Of a stretch of DNA of 43,857 nt, positions 16,511-25,433 are shown piece by piece. A model generated the notes under the pieces. The model was not told where the DNA came from, ran no database searches, and was given only the letters and a program-made list of their open reading frames with translations. Origin of the DNA: Pseudomonas sp. AKS31 (GTDB taxonomy: Bacteria; Pseudomonadota; Gammaproteobacteria; Pseudomonadales; Pseudomonadaceae); contig NZ_JAMLFX010000001.1 in the NCBI RefSeq assembly GCF_023634765.1, positions 1,125,447 through 1,169,303 of the forward strand, written 5' to 3'. Position 1 is the first letter of the stretch, and the number at the start of each line of letters is the position of its first letter. Both the position numbers and the translations under genes were made by a program.

Positions 16511-17236
16511 ATGCTGGATCAACTCGATCCCCCGGTCATCAACGGCGACGATTCCGAGACGCTTTCGGAAAACGTCTTCCGGCGCATTCAGGCGGCCATC
16601 GTCAAAGGCGAGATCGCCCCGGGCAGCAAGATCTCCGAGCCGGAGCTGGCGCGCACTTACGGCATCAGTCGCGGGCCGCTGCGTGAGGCGATTCATCGTC
16701 TGGAAGGCCAGCGCCTGCTGGTGCGCGTACCGCATGTCGGCGCGCGGGTGGTCTCACTCAGCCACGCCGAGCTGCTCGAACTCTACGAAATCCGCGAATC
16801 CCTCGAAGGCATGGCCTGCCGTCTGGCGGCCGAACGCATGAGCTTAGAAGAAATCGACGAACTGCGCCGGGTGCTGGAAACCCACGAACGCGACGCAGCG
16901 TTTCAGGCCGGTGTTGGCTATTACCAGCAGGAAGGCGATTTCGACTTCCACTACCGGATCATCCAGGGCAGCGGCAACCGCACGCTGACGCAGATGCTCT
17001 GCGGCGAGCTGTATCAACTGGTGCGCATGTACCGCATCCAGTTCTCCACCACGCCGAACCGCCCGCGCCAGGCCTTTGCCGAACACCACCGGATTCTCGA
17101 TGCCATCGCCGACCGTGACGGCGAGCTCGCGGAATTATTGATGCGCCGTCACATCGGCGCCTCGAAACGCAACATCGCCCGTCATTACCAGGACGGCGCC
17201 CACAACAAGACAGCCACTGAACGAGGTGAGTCATGA
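16511..17236 (+). CDS. pmiR: GntR/FCD family regulator of the methylcitrate cycle
   Basis: 241 residues from ATG 16511. An upstream in-frame ATG at 16457 is inside the promoter and is rejected. The N-terminal winged helix (about 15-80) has the FadR/GntR signature [20 protein letters not shown]. The all-helical FCD effector domain follows, with metal/ligand-type residues in the [12 protein letters not shown] and EHHRILDAI segments. It is the first gene of the prp operon and its end overlaps the prpB start by 4 bp. In P. aeruginosa the GntR regulator at this position (PmiR) responds to 2-methylisocitrate; the symbol is assigned by context. The two TGTCGACA palindromes around its promoter suggest autoregulation. 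Confidence 0.85.
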   Translation: MLDQLDPPVINGDDSETLSENVFRRIQAAIVKGEIAPGSKISEPELARTYGISRGPLREAIHRLEGQRLLVRVPHVGARVVSLSHAELLELYEIRESLEGMACRLAAERMSLEEIDELRRVLETHERDAAFQAGVGYYQQEGDFDFHYRIIQGSGNRTLTQMLCGELYQLVRMYRIQFSTTPNRPRQAFAEHHRILDAIADRDGELAELLMRRHIGASKRNIARHYQDGAHNKTATERGES

Positions 17237-18123
17237 GTTCCAACCTGAACACTCCAGGCCAGCGTTTCCGCGATGCGGTCGCCAGCGAGCACCCCTTGCA
17301 AGTGGTCGGCGCGATCAATGCCAACCATGCGCTGCTGGCCAAGCGTGCCGGTTTCAAGGCGATCTACCTGTCCGGTGGCGGGGTGGCCGCAGGTTCGCTC
17401 GGCGTGCCGGATCTTGGCATCACCGGTCTGGACGACGTGCTGACTGACGTTCGGCGCATCACCGACGTATGCGATCTGCCGCTGCTGGTCGACGTGGATA
17501 CCGGTTTCGGCTCGTCGGCGTTCAACGTCGCGCGTACGGTCAAGTCGATGATCAAGTTTGGCGCGGCGGCGATTCACATCGAGGATCAGGTGGGTGCCAA
17601 GCGCTGCGGCCACCGTCCGAACAAAGAGATCGTCAGCCAGCAGGAAATGGTCGACCGCATCAAAGCTGCGGTCGATGCGCGTACCGATGACAGCTTCGTG
17701 ATCATGGCGCGCACCGATGCGCTGGCGGTGGAAGGTCTGGAATCGGCACTTGATCGCGCAGCGGCATGCATCGAGGCCGGCGCCGACATGATCTTCCCGG
17801 AAGCCATCACGGAACTGGAGATGTACAAGCTGTTCGCCAACCGCGTGAAAGCGCCGATTCTGGCCAACATCACCGAGTTCGGTTCGACGCCGCTGTACAC
17901 CACCGAGCAACTGGCCGGCGCCGACGTGTCGCTGGTGCTGTACCCGCTGTCGGCGTTCCGCGCGATGAACAAAGCGGCGGAAAACGTCTACACCGCGATC
18001 CGCCGCGACGGCACGCAACAGAATGTCATCGACACCATGCAGACTCGCATGGAGCTTTACGATCGCATCGACTACCACACCTTCGAGCAGAAGCTCGATG
18101 CGTTGTTTGCCGCGAAAAAATGA
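17233..18123 (+). CDS. prpB: 2-Methylisocitrate lyase PrpB
   Basis: 296 residues, the usual length. It splits 2-methylisocitrate into pyruvate and succinate, the last step of the 2-methylcitrate cycle for propionyl-CoA. The isocitrate lyase superfamily barrel is shown by [18 protein letters not shown], the metal-binding [10 protein letters not shown] and [14 protein letters not shown], with the catalytic cysteine loop K-R-C-G-H. ATG 17233 overlaps the end of the regulator gene, and GAGGTG upstream lies inside that gene, so translation is coupled. The gap to prpC (146 bp) contains a family-B repeat. Confidence 0.97.
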   Translation: MSSNLNTPGQRFRDAVASEHPLQVVGAINANHALLAKRAGFKAIYLSGGGVAAGSLGVPDLGITGLDDVLTDVRRITDVCDLPLLVDVDTGFGSSAFNVARTVKSMIKFGAAAIHIEDQVGAKRCGHRPNKEIVSQQEMVDRIKAAVDARTDDSFVIMARTDALAVEGLESALDRAAACIEAGADMIFPEAITELEMYKLFANRVKAPILANITEFGSTPLYTTEQLAGADVSLVLYPLSAFRAMNKAAENVYTAIRRDGTQQNVIDTMQTRMELYDRIDYHTFEQKLDALFAAKK

Positions 18124-18133
18124 TTGAAAGATC

Positions 18134-18214
18134 AAAAGATCGCAGCCTCGTTTCACTCGACAGCTCCTACAGGAGCGCGTTCGATGTAGGAGCTGCCGAA
18201 GGCTGCGATCTTTT
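18134..18214. repeat. REP doublet, family B, asymmetric arms
   Basis: Right arm 18185-18214 is the standard form. The left arm 18134-18171 has CTCGTTTCACTCGACAG in place of CTTCGGCAG, making it eight bases longer. It lies in the prpB-prpC gap. Confidence 0.9.
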
Positions 18215-18269
18215 GCGAACAACACCGTAATTGCAGATTCCCTAACAAATTCAAAAATTGGAGACAGCA

Positions 18270-19397
18270 ATGGCCGAAGCAAAAGTACTCAGTGGCGCCG
18301 GGCTCCGTGGCCAGGTCGCCGGGCAAACCGCACTGTCCACCGTGGGCCAGGCCGGTGCCGGGCTGACCTATCGCGGCTACGACGTGCGCGAACTGGCAGC
18401 CGATGCACAATTTGAAGAAGTCGCTTACCTGCTGCTCTACGGCGAACTGCCGACCCAGGCGCAACTCGACGAATACCAAGGCAAACTGAGCAAACTGCGC
18501 GACCTGCCGCAAGCGCTGAAAGAAGTGCTCGAACGCATCCCCGCCGACGCCCACCCGATGGACGTGATGCGCACCGGTTGCTCGTTCCTCGGCAACCTCG
18601 AACCGGAGAAAGACTTCTCCGAGCAGCGCGACAAGACTGATCGCTTGCTGGCCGCGTTCCCGGCGATCATGTGCTACTGGTATCGCTTCAGCCACGACGG
18701 CAAACGCATCAATTGCGTCAGCGACGAGCCGACCATCGGCGGTCACTTCCTGCACCTGCTGCACGACAAGAAGCCAAGCGAACTGCACGTCAAAGTGATG
18801 AACGTTTCGCTGATCCTTTACGCCGAGCACGAATTCAACGCCTCGACCTTCACCGCACGGGTTTGCGCATCGACGCTGTCCGATCTGTATTCCTGCGTAA
18901 CAGCCGCTATTGGTTCGCTGCGCGGCCCGTTGCACGGCGGCGCCAACGAAGCGGCGATGGAAATGATCGAGCGCTTCTCGTCGCCGGAAGACGCGATCAA
19001 AGGCACCCTCGGCATGCTCGAGCGCAAGGACAAGATCATGGGCTTCGGCCACGCGATCTATAAGGACAGCGACCCGCGCAACGAGGTGATCAAGGGCTGG
19101 TCGAAAAAACTCGCGGATGAAGTCGGTGACAAGGTGCTGTTCCCGGTTTCGGAAGCCATCGACAAGACCATGTGGGAGCAGAAAAAACTCTTCCCCAACG
19201 CCGATTTCTACCATGCCTCGGCGTACCACTTCATGGGTATCCCGACCAAGCTGTTCACGCCGATCTTCGTCTGCTCGCGCCTGACCGGCTGGGCCGCGCA
19301 CGTGTTCGAACAGCGCGCCAACAACCGCATCATCCGTCCAAGCGCCGAGTACATCGGCGTTGAACAGCGCAAGTTCGTGCCAATCGAACGTCGCTGA
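18270..19397 (+). CDS. prpC: 2-Methylcitrate synthase PrpC
   Basis: 375 residues from ATG 18270, with TTGGAGACAG giving a good ribosome binding site. Condenses propionyl-CoA with oxaloacetate. Citrate synthase-fold motifs include GLTYRGYDVRELA at the N-terminus, PLHGGANEAAMEM with the catalytic histidine, and IMGFGHAIYKDSDPRNEVI with the second histidine. The short form (about 370-390 residues) and the location in a prp cluster distinguish it from GltA. Followed by a 206-bp gap containing a family-C repeat before acnD. Repeats on both sides may alter mRNA stability of individual segments. Confidence 0.96.
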   Translation: MAEAKVLSGAGLRGQVAGQTALSTVGQAGAGLTYRGYDVRELAADAQFEEVAYLLLYGELPTQAQLDEYQGKLSKLRDLPQALKEVLERIPADAHPMDVMRTGCSFLGNLEPEKDFSEQRDKTDRLLAAFPAIMCYWYRFSHDGKRINCVSDEPTIGGHFLHLLHDKKPSELHVKVMNVSLILYAEHEFNASTFTARVCASTLSDLYSCVTAAIGSLRGPLHGGANEAAMEMIERFSSPEDAIKGTLGMLERKDKIMGFGHAIYKDSDPRNEVIKGWSKKLADEVGDKVLFPVSEAIDKTMWEQKKLFPNADFYHASAYHFMGIPTKLFTPIFVCSRLTGWAAHVFEQRANNRIIRPSAEYIGVEQRKFVPIERR

Positions 19398-19438
19398 AAT
19401 GGTGAGTGCCGAATACTGATCTCGAAGCTCACCTAAAT

Positions 19439-19533
19439 CCCTGTGGGAGCTGGCTTGCCAGCGATGACGGCGTCACATCCAACAATGATGCTGACTGACC
19501 CACCGCATCGCTGGCAAGCCAGCTCCCACAGGG
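19439..19533. repeat. REP doublet, family C, perfect 28-bp arms
   Basis: Arms 19439-19466 and 19506-19533 are exact reverse complements over 28 bases (core GGGAGCTGGCTTGCCAGCGA) with a 39-base spacer, in the prpC-acnD gap. Confidence 0.95.
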
Positions 19534-19603
19534 TTCAGTGTGAATTTTGAGGTCGGTGTCTGGCCCCACCCTTTGAAACTACCGTGACCCGAGTCCTGAC
19601 CCG

Positions 19604-22198
19604 ATGAACACAGAATTCCGCAAAACCCTGCCCGGCAGTCCTCTGGATTATTTCGATGCCCGCGCGGCTGTCGAGGCGATCCAGCCCGGCAGTTACGACA
19701 CCCTGCCGTACACCTCCCGCGTGCTGGCGGAAAACCTCGTGCGTCGCTGCGACCCGGCCACGCTCACCGATTCCCTCAAGCAACTGATCGAACGCAAACG
19801 CGACCTCGACTTCCCGTGGTTTCCGGCCCGTGTGGTCTGCCACGACATTCTCGGCCAGACCGCGCTGGTCGACCTCGCCGGCCTGCGTGACGCGATTGCG
19901 CAACAGGGCGGCGATCCGGCGCAGGTCAACCCGGTGGTGCCGACGCAATTGATCGTCGACCACTCGCTGGCGGTGGAGGCGGGCGGTTTCGACAAGCAGG
20001 CGTTCGAGAAGAACCGCGCCATTGAGGACCGTCGCAACGAAGACCGATTCCACTTCATCAACTGGACCAAAAAAGCCTTCAAGAACGTTGATGTAATCCC
20101 GCCGGGCAACGGCATCATGCACCAGATCAACCTGGAGAAAATGTCCCCGGTGATCCAGGTGCGCGACGGCGTGGCGTTCCCCGACACCTGCGTCGGCACC
20201 GACAGCCACACTCCGCATGTCGATGCGCTGGGCGTGATTGCCATCGGCGTCGGCGGTCTCGAAGCCGAGAGTGTGATGCTTGGCCGCGCGTCGTGGATGC
20301 GTCTGCCGGAAAGCGTCGGCGTCGAGCTGACCGGCAAGCTGCAACCGGGCATCACCGCCACCGACATGGTGCTGGCGCTGACCGAATACCTGCGCAAACA
20401 GAAAGTGGTTGGCGCGTGGCTGGAGTTCTTCGGCGAAGGGGCGGCGGCGCTGACCCTCGGCGACCGCGCGACCATCTCCAACATGGCCCCGGAATACGGC
20501 GCCACGGCGGCGATGTTCTACATCGACCAGCAAACCATCGATTACCTGAAACTCACCGGTCGTGAAGACCAGCAAGTGCAGCTCGTCGAGCAATACGCCA
20601 AGCTCACCGGCCTGTGGGCCGACAGCCTGAAAGGCGCGCAATACGAGCGCGGCCTGACCTTCGACCTGTCGTCGGTAGTGCGCAACATGGCCGGCCCAAG
20701 CAACCCGCACGCCCGCGTGGCGGTGTCGGACCTGGCCGCCAAAGGCATCTCCGGGCAGTGGGATGACGTGCCGGGGCAAATGCCCGACGGCGCGGTGATC
20801 ATCGCTGCCATCACCAGTTGCACCAACACCAGCAACCCGCGCAACGTGATTGCTGCCGGACTGCTGGCGCGTAATGCCAACAAGCTTGGCCTGACCCGCA
20901 AACCGTGGGTCAAATCCTCGCTGGCGCCGGGCTCGAAAACCGTGGCGCTGTACCTCGACGAAGCAGGGTTGACCACGGAGCTGGAACAGCTCGGTTTCGG
21001 CGTCGTCGCGTTCGCCTGCACCACCTGCAACGGCATGTCCGGCGCACTCGATCCGGTGATCCAGCAAGAGATTATCGACCGCGATCTGTATGCGACTGCC
21101 GTGCTCTCGGGCAACCGCAACTTCGACGGCCGCATTCACCCGTACGCCAAGCAGGCGTTCCTCGCCTCGCCGCCGCTGGTGGTCGCTTACGCCATCGCCG
21201 GGACCATCCGTTTCGATATCGAGAAGGATGTCTTGGGCGTGGTCGACGGCAAGGAAATCCGCCTCAAGGACATCTGGCCGAGCGACGAAGAAATCGACGC
21301 GGTGGTGAAATCTTCGGTCAAGCCTGAGCAGTTCCGTCAGGTCTACATTCCGATGTTCGCCGTCCATGAAGACACCGGCCCGAAAGTCACGCCGCTGTAC
21401 GACTGGCGTGAGATGAGCACCTACATTCGCCGTCCGCCGTATTGGGAAGGCGCGCTGGCCGGCGCACGTCCGCTTAAGGGTATGCGCCCGCTGGCGGTGC
21501 TGCCGGACAACATCACCACCGATCACCTGTCGCCGTCCAACGCGATCATGCTCAACAGCGCCGCCGGCGAATACCTGGCGAAAATGGGCCTGCCGGAAGA
21601 GGACTTCAACTCGTACGCCACCCACCGTGGCGACCACTTGACCGCGCAGCGCGCGACCTTCGCCAACCCGAAACTGTTCAATGAGATGGTCGTGGAAAAC
21701 GGCAAGGTCAAACAGGGTTCGCTCGCGCGTGTCGAGCCGGAAGGCAAGGTCATGCGCATGTGGGAAGCCATCGAAACCTACATGGAACGCAAGCAGCCGC
21801 TGATCATCATTGCCGGCGCCGATTACGGTCAGGGTTCGTCCCGTGACTGGGCGGCGAAAGGCGTGCGTCTGGCCGGTGTCGAGGCGATTGCCGCTGAAGG
21901 TTTCGAGCGCATTCACCGCACCAACCTGGTGGGCATGGGCGTGTTGCCGCTGGAGTTCAAGCCGGGCACCGACCGTCACACGCTGGCCATCGACGGCAGC
22001 GAAACCTACGACGTGATCGGCGAGCGCAAACCGCGTGCGGACCTGACGCTGGTGATCCATCGCAAGAACGGCGAGCGCGTTGACGTGCCGGTGACTTGCC
22101 GTCTGGATACCGCTGAAGAAGTGTCGATCTACGAGGCTGGCGGCGTGTTGCAGCGCTTCGCTCAGGACTTCCTCGAAGAGTCGGCGGTTGCCGTTTAA
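19604..22198 (+). CDS. acnD: Fe/S-dependent 2-methylisocitrate dehydratase AcnD
   Basis: 864 residues, a little shorter than AcnA, as expected for AcnD. It dehydrates 2-methylcitrate to a 2-methylaconitate isomer. The three [4Fe-4S] ligands are C406 (AITSCTNTSN) and C472 and C475 (FACTTCNGMSG). The swivelling domain shows DYGQGSSRDWAAKG and GFERIHRTNLVGMGVLPLEF. The PTQLIVDHSLAV and GTDSHTPHVDALGV segments are typical aconitase motifs. In organisms with AcnD the product must be isomerised by PrpF, which follows directly, so the pair replaces or supplements PrpD. Start ATG 19604. A stable hairpin lies just after the stop. Confidence 0.96.
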   Translation: MNTEFRKTLPGSPLDYFDARAAVEAIQPGSYDTLPYTSRVLAENLVRRCDPATLTDSLKQLIERKRDLDFPWFPARVVCHDILGQTALVDLAGLRDAIAQQGGDPAQVNPVVPTQLIVDHSLAVEAGGFDKQAFEKNRAIEDRRNEDRFHFINWTKKAFKNVDVIPPGNGIMHQINLEKMSPVIQVRDGVAFPDTCVGTDSHTPHVDALGVIAIGVGGLEAESVMLGRASWMRLPESVGVELTGKLQPGITATDMVLALTEYLRKQKVVGAWLEFFGEGAAALTLGDRATISNMAPEYGATAAMFYIDQQTIDYLKLTGREDQQVQLVEQYAKLTGLWADSLKGAQYERGLTFDLSSVVRNMAGPSNPHARVAVSDLAAKGISGQWDDVPGQMPDGAVIIAAITSCTNTSNPRNVIAAGLLARNANKLGLTRKPWVKSSLAPGSKTVALYLDEAGLTTELEQLGFGVVAFACTTCNGMSGALDPVIQQEIIDRDLYATAVLSGNRNFDGRIHPYAKQAFLASPPLVVAYAIAGTIRFDIEKDVLGVVDGKEIRLKDIWPSDEEIDAVVKSSVKPEQFRQVYIPMFAVHEDTGPKVTPLYDWREMSTYIRRPPYWEGALAGARPLKGMRPLAVLPDNITTDHLSPSNAIMLNSAAGEYLAKMGLPEEDFNSYATHRGDHLTAQRATFANPKLFNEMVVENGKVKQGSLARVEPEGKVMRMWEAIETYMERKQPLIIIAGADYGQGSSRDWAAKGVRLAGVEAIAAEGFERIHRTNLVGMGVLPLEFKPGTDRHTLAIDGSETYDVIGERKPRADLTLVIHRKNGERVDVPVTCRLDTAEEVSIYEAGGVLQRFAQDFLEESAVAV

Positions 22199-22210
22199 AA
22201 CAAGTTAAGT

Positions 22211-22237
22211 GACCAAGGGATGACGAATCCCTTGGTC
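22211..22237 (+). terminator. Hairpin between acnD and prpF (attenuator-like)
   Basis: Perfect 11-bp stem GACCAAGGGAT / ATCCCTTGGTC with a 5-base loop GACGA, followed by CTTTGA. The T-tract is short, so it could be a weak terminator or an mRNA 3'-end stabiliser inside the operon. The prpF ribosome binding site GAGGAG lies just downstream. Confidence 0.55.
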
Positions 22238-22252
22238 CTTTGAGGAGCAACC

Positions 22253-23443
22253 ATGGCTCACGCACCACAAATCAAAATCCCCGCCACCTACATGCGCGGC
22301 GGCACCAGCAAAGGCGTGTTCTTCAGCCTCAAGGACCTGCCCGAAGCCGCGCAGATTCCTGGCCCTGCTCGCGACGCTTTATTACTGCGCGTGATCGGCA
22401 GCCCTGACCCGTACGACAAGCAAATCGACGGCATGGGCGGCGCCACCTCCAGCACCAGCAAAACCGTGATTCTGTCGAAAAGCATCAAGGCCGATCACGA
22501 CGTCGATTACCTGTTCGGTCAGGTCTCCATCGACAAGCCGTTCGTCGACTGGAGTGGCAACTGCGGCAACCTCTCGGCAGCCGTCGGTTCGTTCGCCATC
22601 AGCAACGGTCTGGTCGACGCCAGCCGCATTCCGTACAACGGTGTCGCGGTGGTGCGCGTGTGGCAGGCCAACATCGGCAAAACGATTATTGCCCACGTGC
22701 CGATCACCAACGGCGAAGTACAGGAAACCGGTGATTTCGAACTTGACGGCGTGACCTTTCCGGCCGCCGAAGTGCAGGTTGAATTCATGGATCCGGCGGC
22801 TGAAGAAGAGGGTGGCGGCGGTTCGATGTTCCCCACCGGCAACCTGATCGATGAGCTGGAGGTACCGGGTGTCGGCACGTTCAAGGCGACCATGATCAAC
22901 GCCGGTATCCCGACGATTTTCGTCAACGCCGAAGACATTGGTTACACCGGCACCGAGCTGCAAAGCGCGATCAACAGCGATCCGAAAGCGTTGCAGATGT
23001 TCGAGACCATTCGTGCCTATGGCGCGCTGCGCATGGGCCTGATATCGAATCTGGATGAAGCGGCCAAGCGTCAGCACACGCCGAAAGTTGCGTTTGTCGC
23101 CAAGCCTGCGGCGTATGTGGCGTCCAGTGGCAAAGCGATCGGCGCGGGTGATGTGGATTTGCTGGTGCGGGCGTTGTCGATGGGCAAGTTGCACCACGCG
23201 ATGATGGGCACGGCGGCCGTTGCGATTGGTACTGCGGCGGCCATTTCCGGCACCTTGGTAAACCTTGCGGCCGGTGGCGTTGAACGCAATGCCGTGCGCT
23301 TCGGGCATCCGTCCGGGACGTTGCGCGTTGGCGCTGAAGCCAGTCTGGAAAACGGTGAGTGGATCGTCAAAAAAGCAATCATGAGCCGCAGTGCGCGCGT
23401 GCTGATGGAAGGCTACGTACGCATTCCCGGGGATTCTTTCTGA
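22253..23443 (+). CDS. prpF: 2-Methylaconitate cis-trans isomerase PrpF
   Basis: 396 residues, the family length. PrpF isomerises trans-2-methylaconitate made by AcnD to the cis form. It has two diaminopimelate-epimerase-like halves. Visible family segments are TYMRGGTSKGVFF near the N-terminus, QIDGMGGATSSTSKTVI, VDWSGNCGNLSAAVG and the C-terminal half VRFGHPSGTLRVG. ATG 22253 follows GAGGAG at the proper distance. It is 54 bp after acnD, with a hairpin between. The partnership acnD-prpF is the diagnostic arrangement of the AcnD-type methylcitrate cycle. Confidence 0.96.
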   Translation: MAHAPQIKIPATYMRGGTSKGVFFSLKDLPEAAQIPGPARDALLLRVIGSPDPYDKQIDGMGGATSSTSKTVILSKSIKADHDVDYLFGQVSIDKPFVDWSGNCGNLSAAVGSFAISNGLVDASRIPYNGVAVVRVWQANIGKTIIAHVPITNGEVQETGDFELDGVTFPAAEVQVEFMDPAAEEEGGGGSMFPTGNLIDELEVPGVGTFKATMINAGIPTIFVNAEDIGYTGTELQSAINSDPKALQMFETIRAYGALRMGLISNLDEAAKRQHTPKVAFVAKPAAYVASSGKAIGAGDVDLLVRALSMGKLHHAMMGTAAVAIGTAAAISGTLVNLAAGGVERNAVRFGHPSGTLRVGAEASLENGEWIVKKAIMSRSARVLMEGYVRIPGDSF

Positions 23444-23457
23444 CTCGCGAACCTTTT

Positions 23458-23738
23458 CCCTCACCCCAGCCCTCTCCCGGAGGGAGAGGGGGCCGACCGA
23501 GGTGTCTGACGCTGTACATCGACCTGAAAGATCCAGTCGATTATGGATTCAGGGGGGGCGACCGAGGCGTCTGAAGGAGTGCACCGACCTGAAAGATCGA
23601 TTCAGGGGCATCGAGGTGTTTGAAGTTGTGCATTGACCAGATCCATTATGGATTCAGCGCAGATCGCTCACGTCGGTGAACCTCTACTGCATCCCCCAAT
23701 CGGTTCCCTCTCCCTCGGGAGAGGGCTAGGGTGAGGGG
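23458..23738. repeat. Composite repeat element, family D (copy 2) in the prpF-prpD gap
   Basis: 281 bp bounded by inverted termini: left CCCTCACCCCAGCCCTCTCC, right read in reverse CCCTCACCCTAGCCCTCTCC. The interior has three imperfect units starting at about 23495, 23560 and 23609 (GACCGAGGTGTCTGA, CGACCTGAAAGATC, ATTATGGATTCAG). Unit 2 lacks about 16 bases. These units are unrelated to the 53-bp units of the first copy. The rest of the 414-bp gap (23739-23857) is C-rich and holds only the prpD ribosome binding site CAGGAGAA. Confidence 0.85.
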
Positions 23739-23857
23739 CCACCCACTGAAGAAACCCAAAACAAGCAGGCACCCCAGACCTGCAATCAACCAGACCAAAC
23801 CCGCCAAGCCCTGAGGAAGACCGCACCCACTCATCATTCCCGCACAGGAGAACCGCA

Positions 23858-25342
23858 ATGAGAGCCAACGTCGACCTGAACAACCGCCCCGACTACGACC
23901 GTGTCCTGCAGGACATCGCCGATTACGTCCTCACCTTCAAAGTCACCTCTGCCGAAGCTTTCGACACCGCCCGCAACTGCCTGATGGACACGCTGGGCTG
24001 CGGCCTGCTGGCCCTGCGCTTCCCCGAATGCACCAAGCATCTTGGCCCGATGGTCGAAGGCACCGTCGTGCCGTTTGGCGCGCGAGTCCCGGGCACGTCC
24101 TATCGCCTCGACCCGGTCAAAGCCGCATGGGACATCGGCTGCATCGTCCGCTGGCTCGACTACAACGACACCTGGCTCGCCGCCGAGTGGGGGCACCCGT
24201 CGGATAACCTCGGCGGCATTCTTGCGGTGGCCGATCACCTCTCGCAAAAGCGTCTGGCCAACGGTGAGTCGCCGCTGACGATTCGCGATGTGCTCGAAGC
24301 GATGATCATGGCCCACGAGATTCAAGGCGTGATGGCTCTGGAAAACTCCTTCAATCGCGTAGGACTTGATCACGTCATTCTGGTGAAAGTCGCCTCAACC
24401 GCCGTTACCGCCAAACTGATGGGCGCCAATCGTGAGCAACTGCTGTCGGCCTTGTCCCACGCGTTTGCCGATGGTCAGGCGTTGCGCACCTATCGTCATG
24501 CTCCGAACGCCGGTTCGCGAAAATCCTGGGCGGCGGGGGATGCGACGAGTCGTGGTGTGCGTCTGGCCGATATCGCCCTGCGCGGTGAAATGGGCATCCC
24601 CGGAGTTCTCAGCGCCAGGCAGTGGGGCTTTTATGACGTGCTGTTCAGCCACACCAACAGCGATCTGGCGCTGAAACCGGACGATAAACGTGCTTTCAGT
24701 TTTTCGCGGCCGTTTGGCAGTTACGTAATGGAAAATGTCCTGTTCAAGATCAGCTTTCCCGCCGAATTCCACGCGCAAACGGCTTGTGAAGCGGCGGTGA
24801 CGTTGCATCCGCAAGTGCGCAATCGCCTGCACGAAATCGACAAGATCGTCATCACCACCCACGAATCGGCGATCCGCATCATTTCCAAGGTCGGGCCGTT
24901 GGCCAACGCCGCCGACCGTGACCACTGCATCCAGTACATGACCGCCGTGCCGCTGGCCTTCGGCAATCTGGTTGCGGAGCAGTACGAAGACGATTTTCAC
25001 CGGGCGCATCCGATCATCGACGTACTGCGCGAGAAAATGGTCATCGTCGAAGAGCCGCGCTTCACCCGCGAATACCTTGAAGCCGACAAGCGCTCGATCG
25101 CCAACGCCGTGCAGGTGTTTTTCAAGGACGGCAGCAGCACCGACAACATCGTCGTGGAATACCCGATCGGCCATCGCCGCCGCCGTGCCGAGGGCATCCC
25201 ATTACTCGAAGACAAGTTCAAAGCCAATCTGGCCACACGTTTCACCGGCCAGCGCAGCGGCGAAATCTTCGCATTGTGCAAGGATCCAGCGCTGCTTGAA
25301 GCCACCCCGGTAAACCGTTTCGTCGACCTGTTTGTGATCTGA
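23858..25342 (+). CDS. prpD: 2-Methylcitrate dehydratase PrpD
   Basis: 494 residues, the typical size of MmgE/PrpD proteins. Iron-sulfur-independent dehydration of 2-methylcitrate. Recognisable segments are [42 protein letters not shown], and [18 protein letters not shown]. Start ATG 23858 with CAGGAGAACC upstream. Having both PrpD and AcnD/PrpF is common in pseudomonads. PrpD can also hydrate 2-methylaconitate or other small tricarboxylates, so the two routes may not be fully redundant. Separated from prpF by a 414-bp gap with a composite repeat, so it may be less tightly co-expressed. A family-B repeat begins eight bases after its stop. Confidence 0.95.
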   Translation: MRANVDLNNRPDYDRVLQDIADYVLTFKVTSAEAFDTARNCLMDTLGCGLLALRFPECTKHLGPMVEGTVVPFGARVPGTSYRLDPVKAAWDIGCIVRWLDYNDTWLAAEWGHPSDNLGGILAVADHLSQKRLANGESPLTIRDVLEAMIMAHEIQGVMALENSFNRVGLDHVILVKVASTAVTAKLMGANREQLLSALSHAFADGQALRTYRHAPNAGSRKSWAAGDATSRGVRLADIALRGEMGIPGVLSARQWGFYDVLFSHTNSDLALKPDDKRAFSFSRPFGSYVMENVLFKISFPAEFHAQTACEAAVTLHPQVRNRLHEIDKIVITTHESAIRIISKVGPLANAADRDHCIQYMTAVPLAFGNLVAEQYEDDFHRAHPIIDVLREKMVIVEEPRFTREYLEADKRSIANAVQVFFKDGSSTDNIVVEYPIGHRRRRAEGIPLLEDKFKANLATRFTGQRSGEIFALCKDPALLEATPVNRFVDLFVI

Positions 25343-25350
25343 CGAAAACC

Positions 25351-25433
25351 TGTAGGAGCTGCCGCAGGCTGCGATCTTTTGACTCTGATTGTAAAAAACA
25401 GGATCAAAAGATCGCAGCCTTCGGCAGCTCCTA
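25351..25433. repeat. REP doublet, family B, right arm inside the DMT gene end
   Basis: Arms 25351-25380 and 25406-25435 match as reverse complements with two mismatches, one internal and one at the outer end. Bases 25431-25433 of the right arm are the stop codon of the converging transporter gene. Confidence 0.92.

Noticed and set aside
19535..22060. 841-codon open frame on the minus strand opposite acnD
   Set aside because: It is an exact antisense of a clear AcnD with all cluster cysteines. The translation is low in structure and rich in His, Arg, Val and Gln, typical for the complementary frame of a GC-rich gene.
23646..23858. Small minus-strand frame in the prpF-prpD gap with a hydrophobic stretch ([20 protein letters not shown])
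   Set aside because: It resembles a one-helix small protein, but has no ribosome binding site at proper spacing and its second half is translated from the family-D repeat. C-rich DNA read in reverse gives Leu/Gly/Val by chance. Kept only as a weak possibility.
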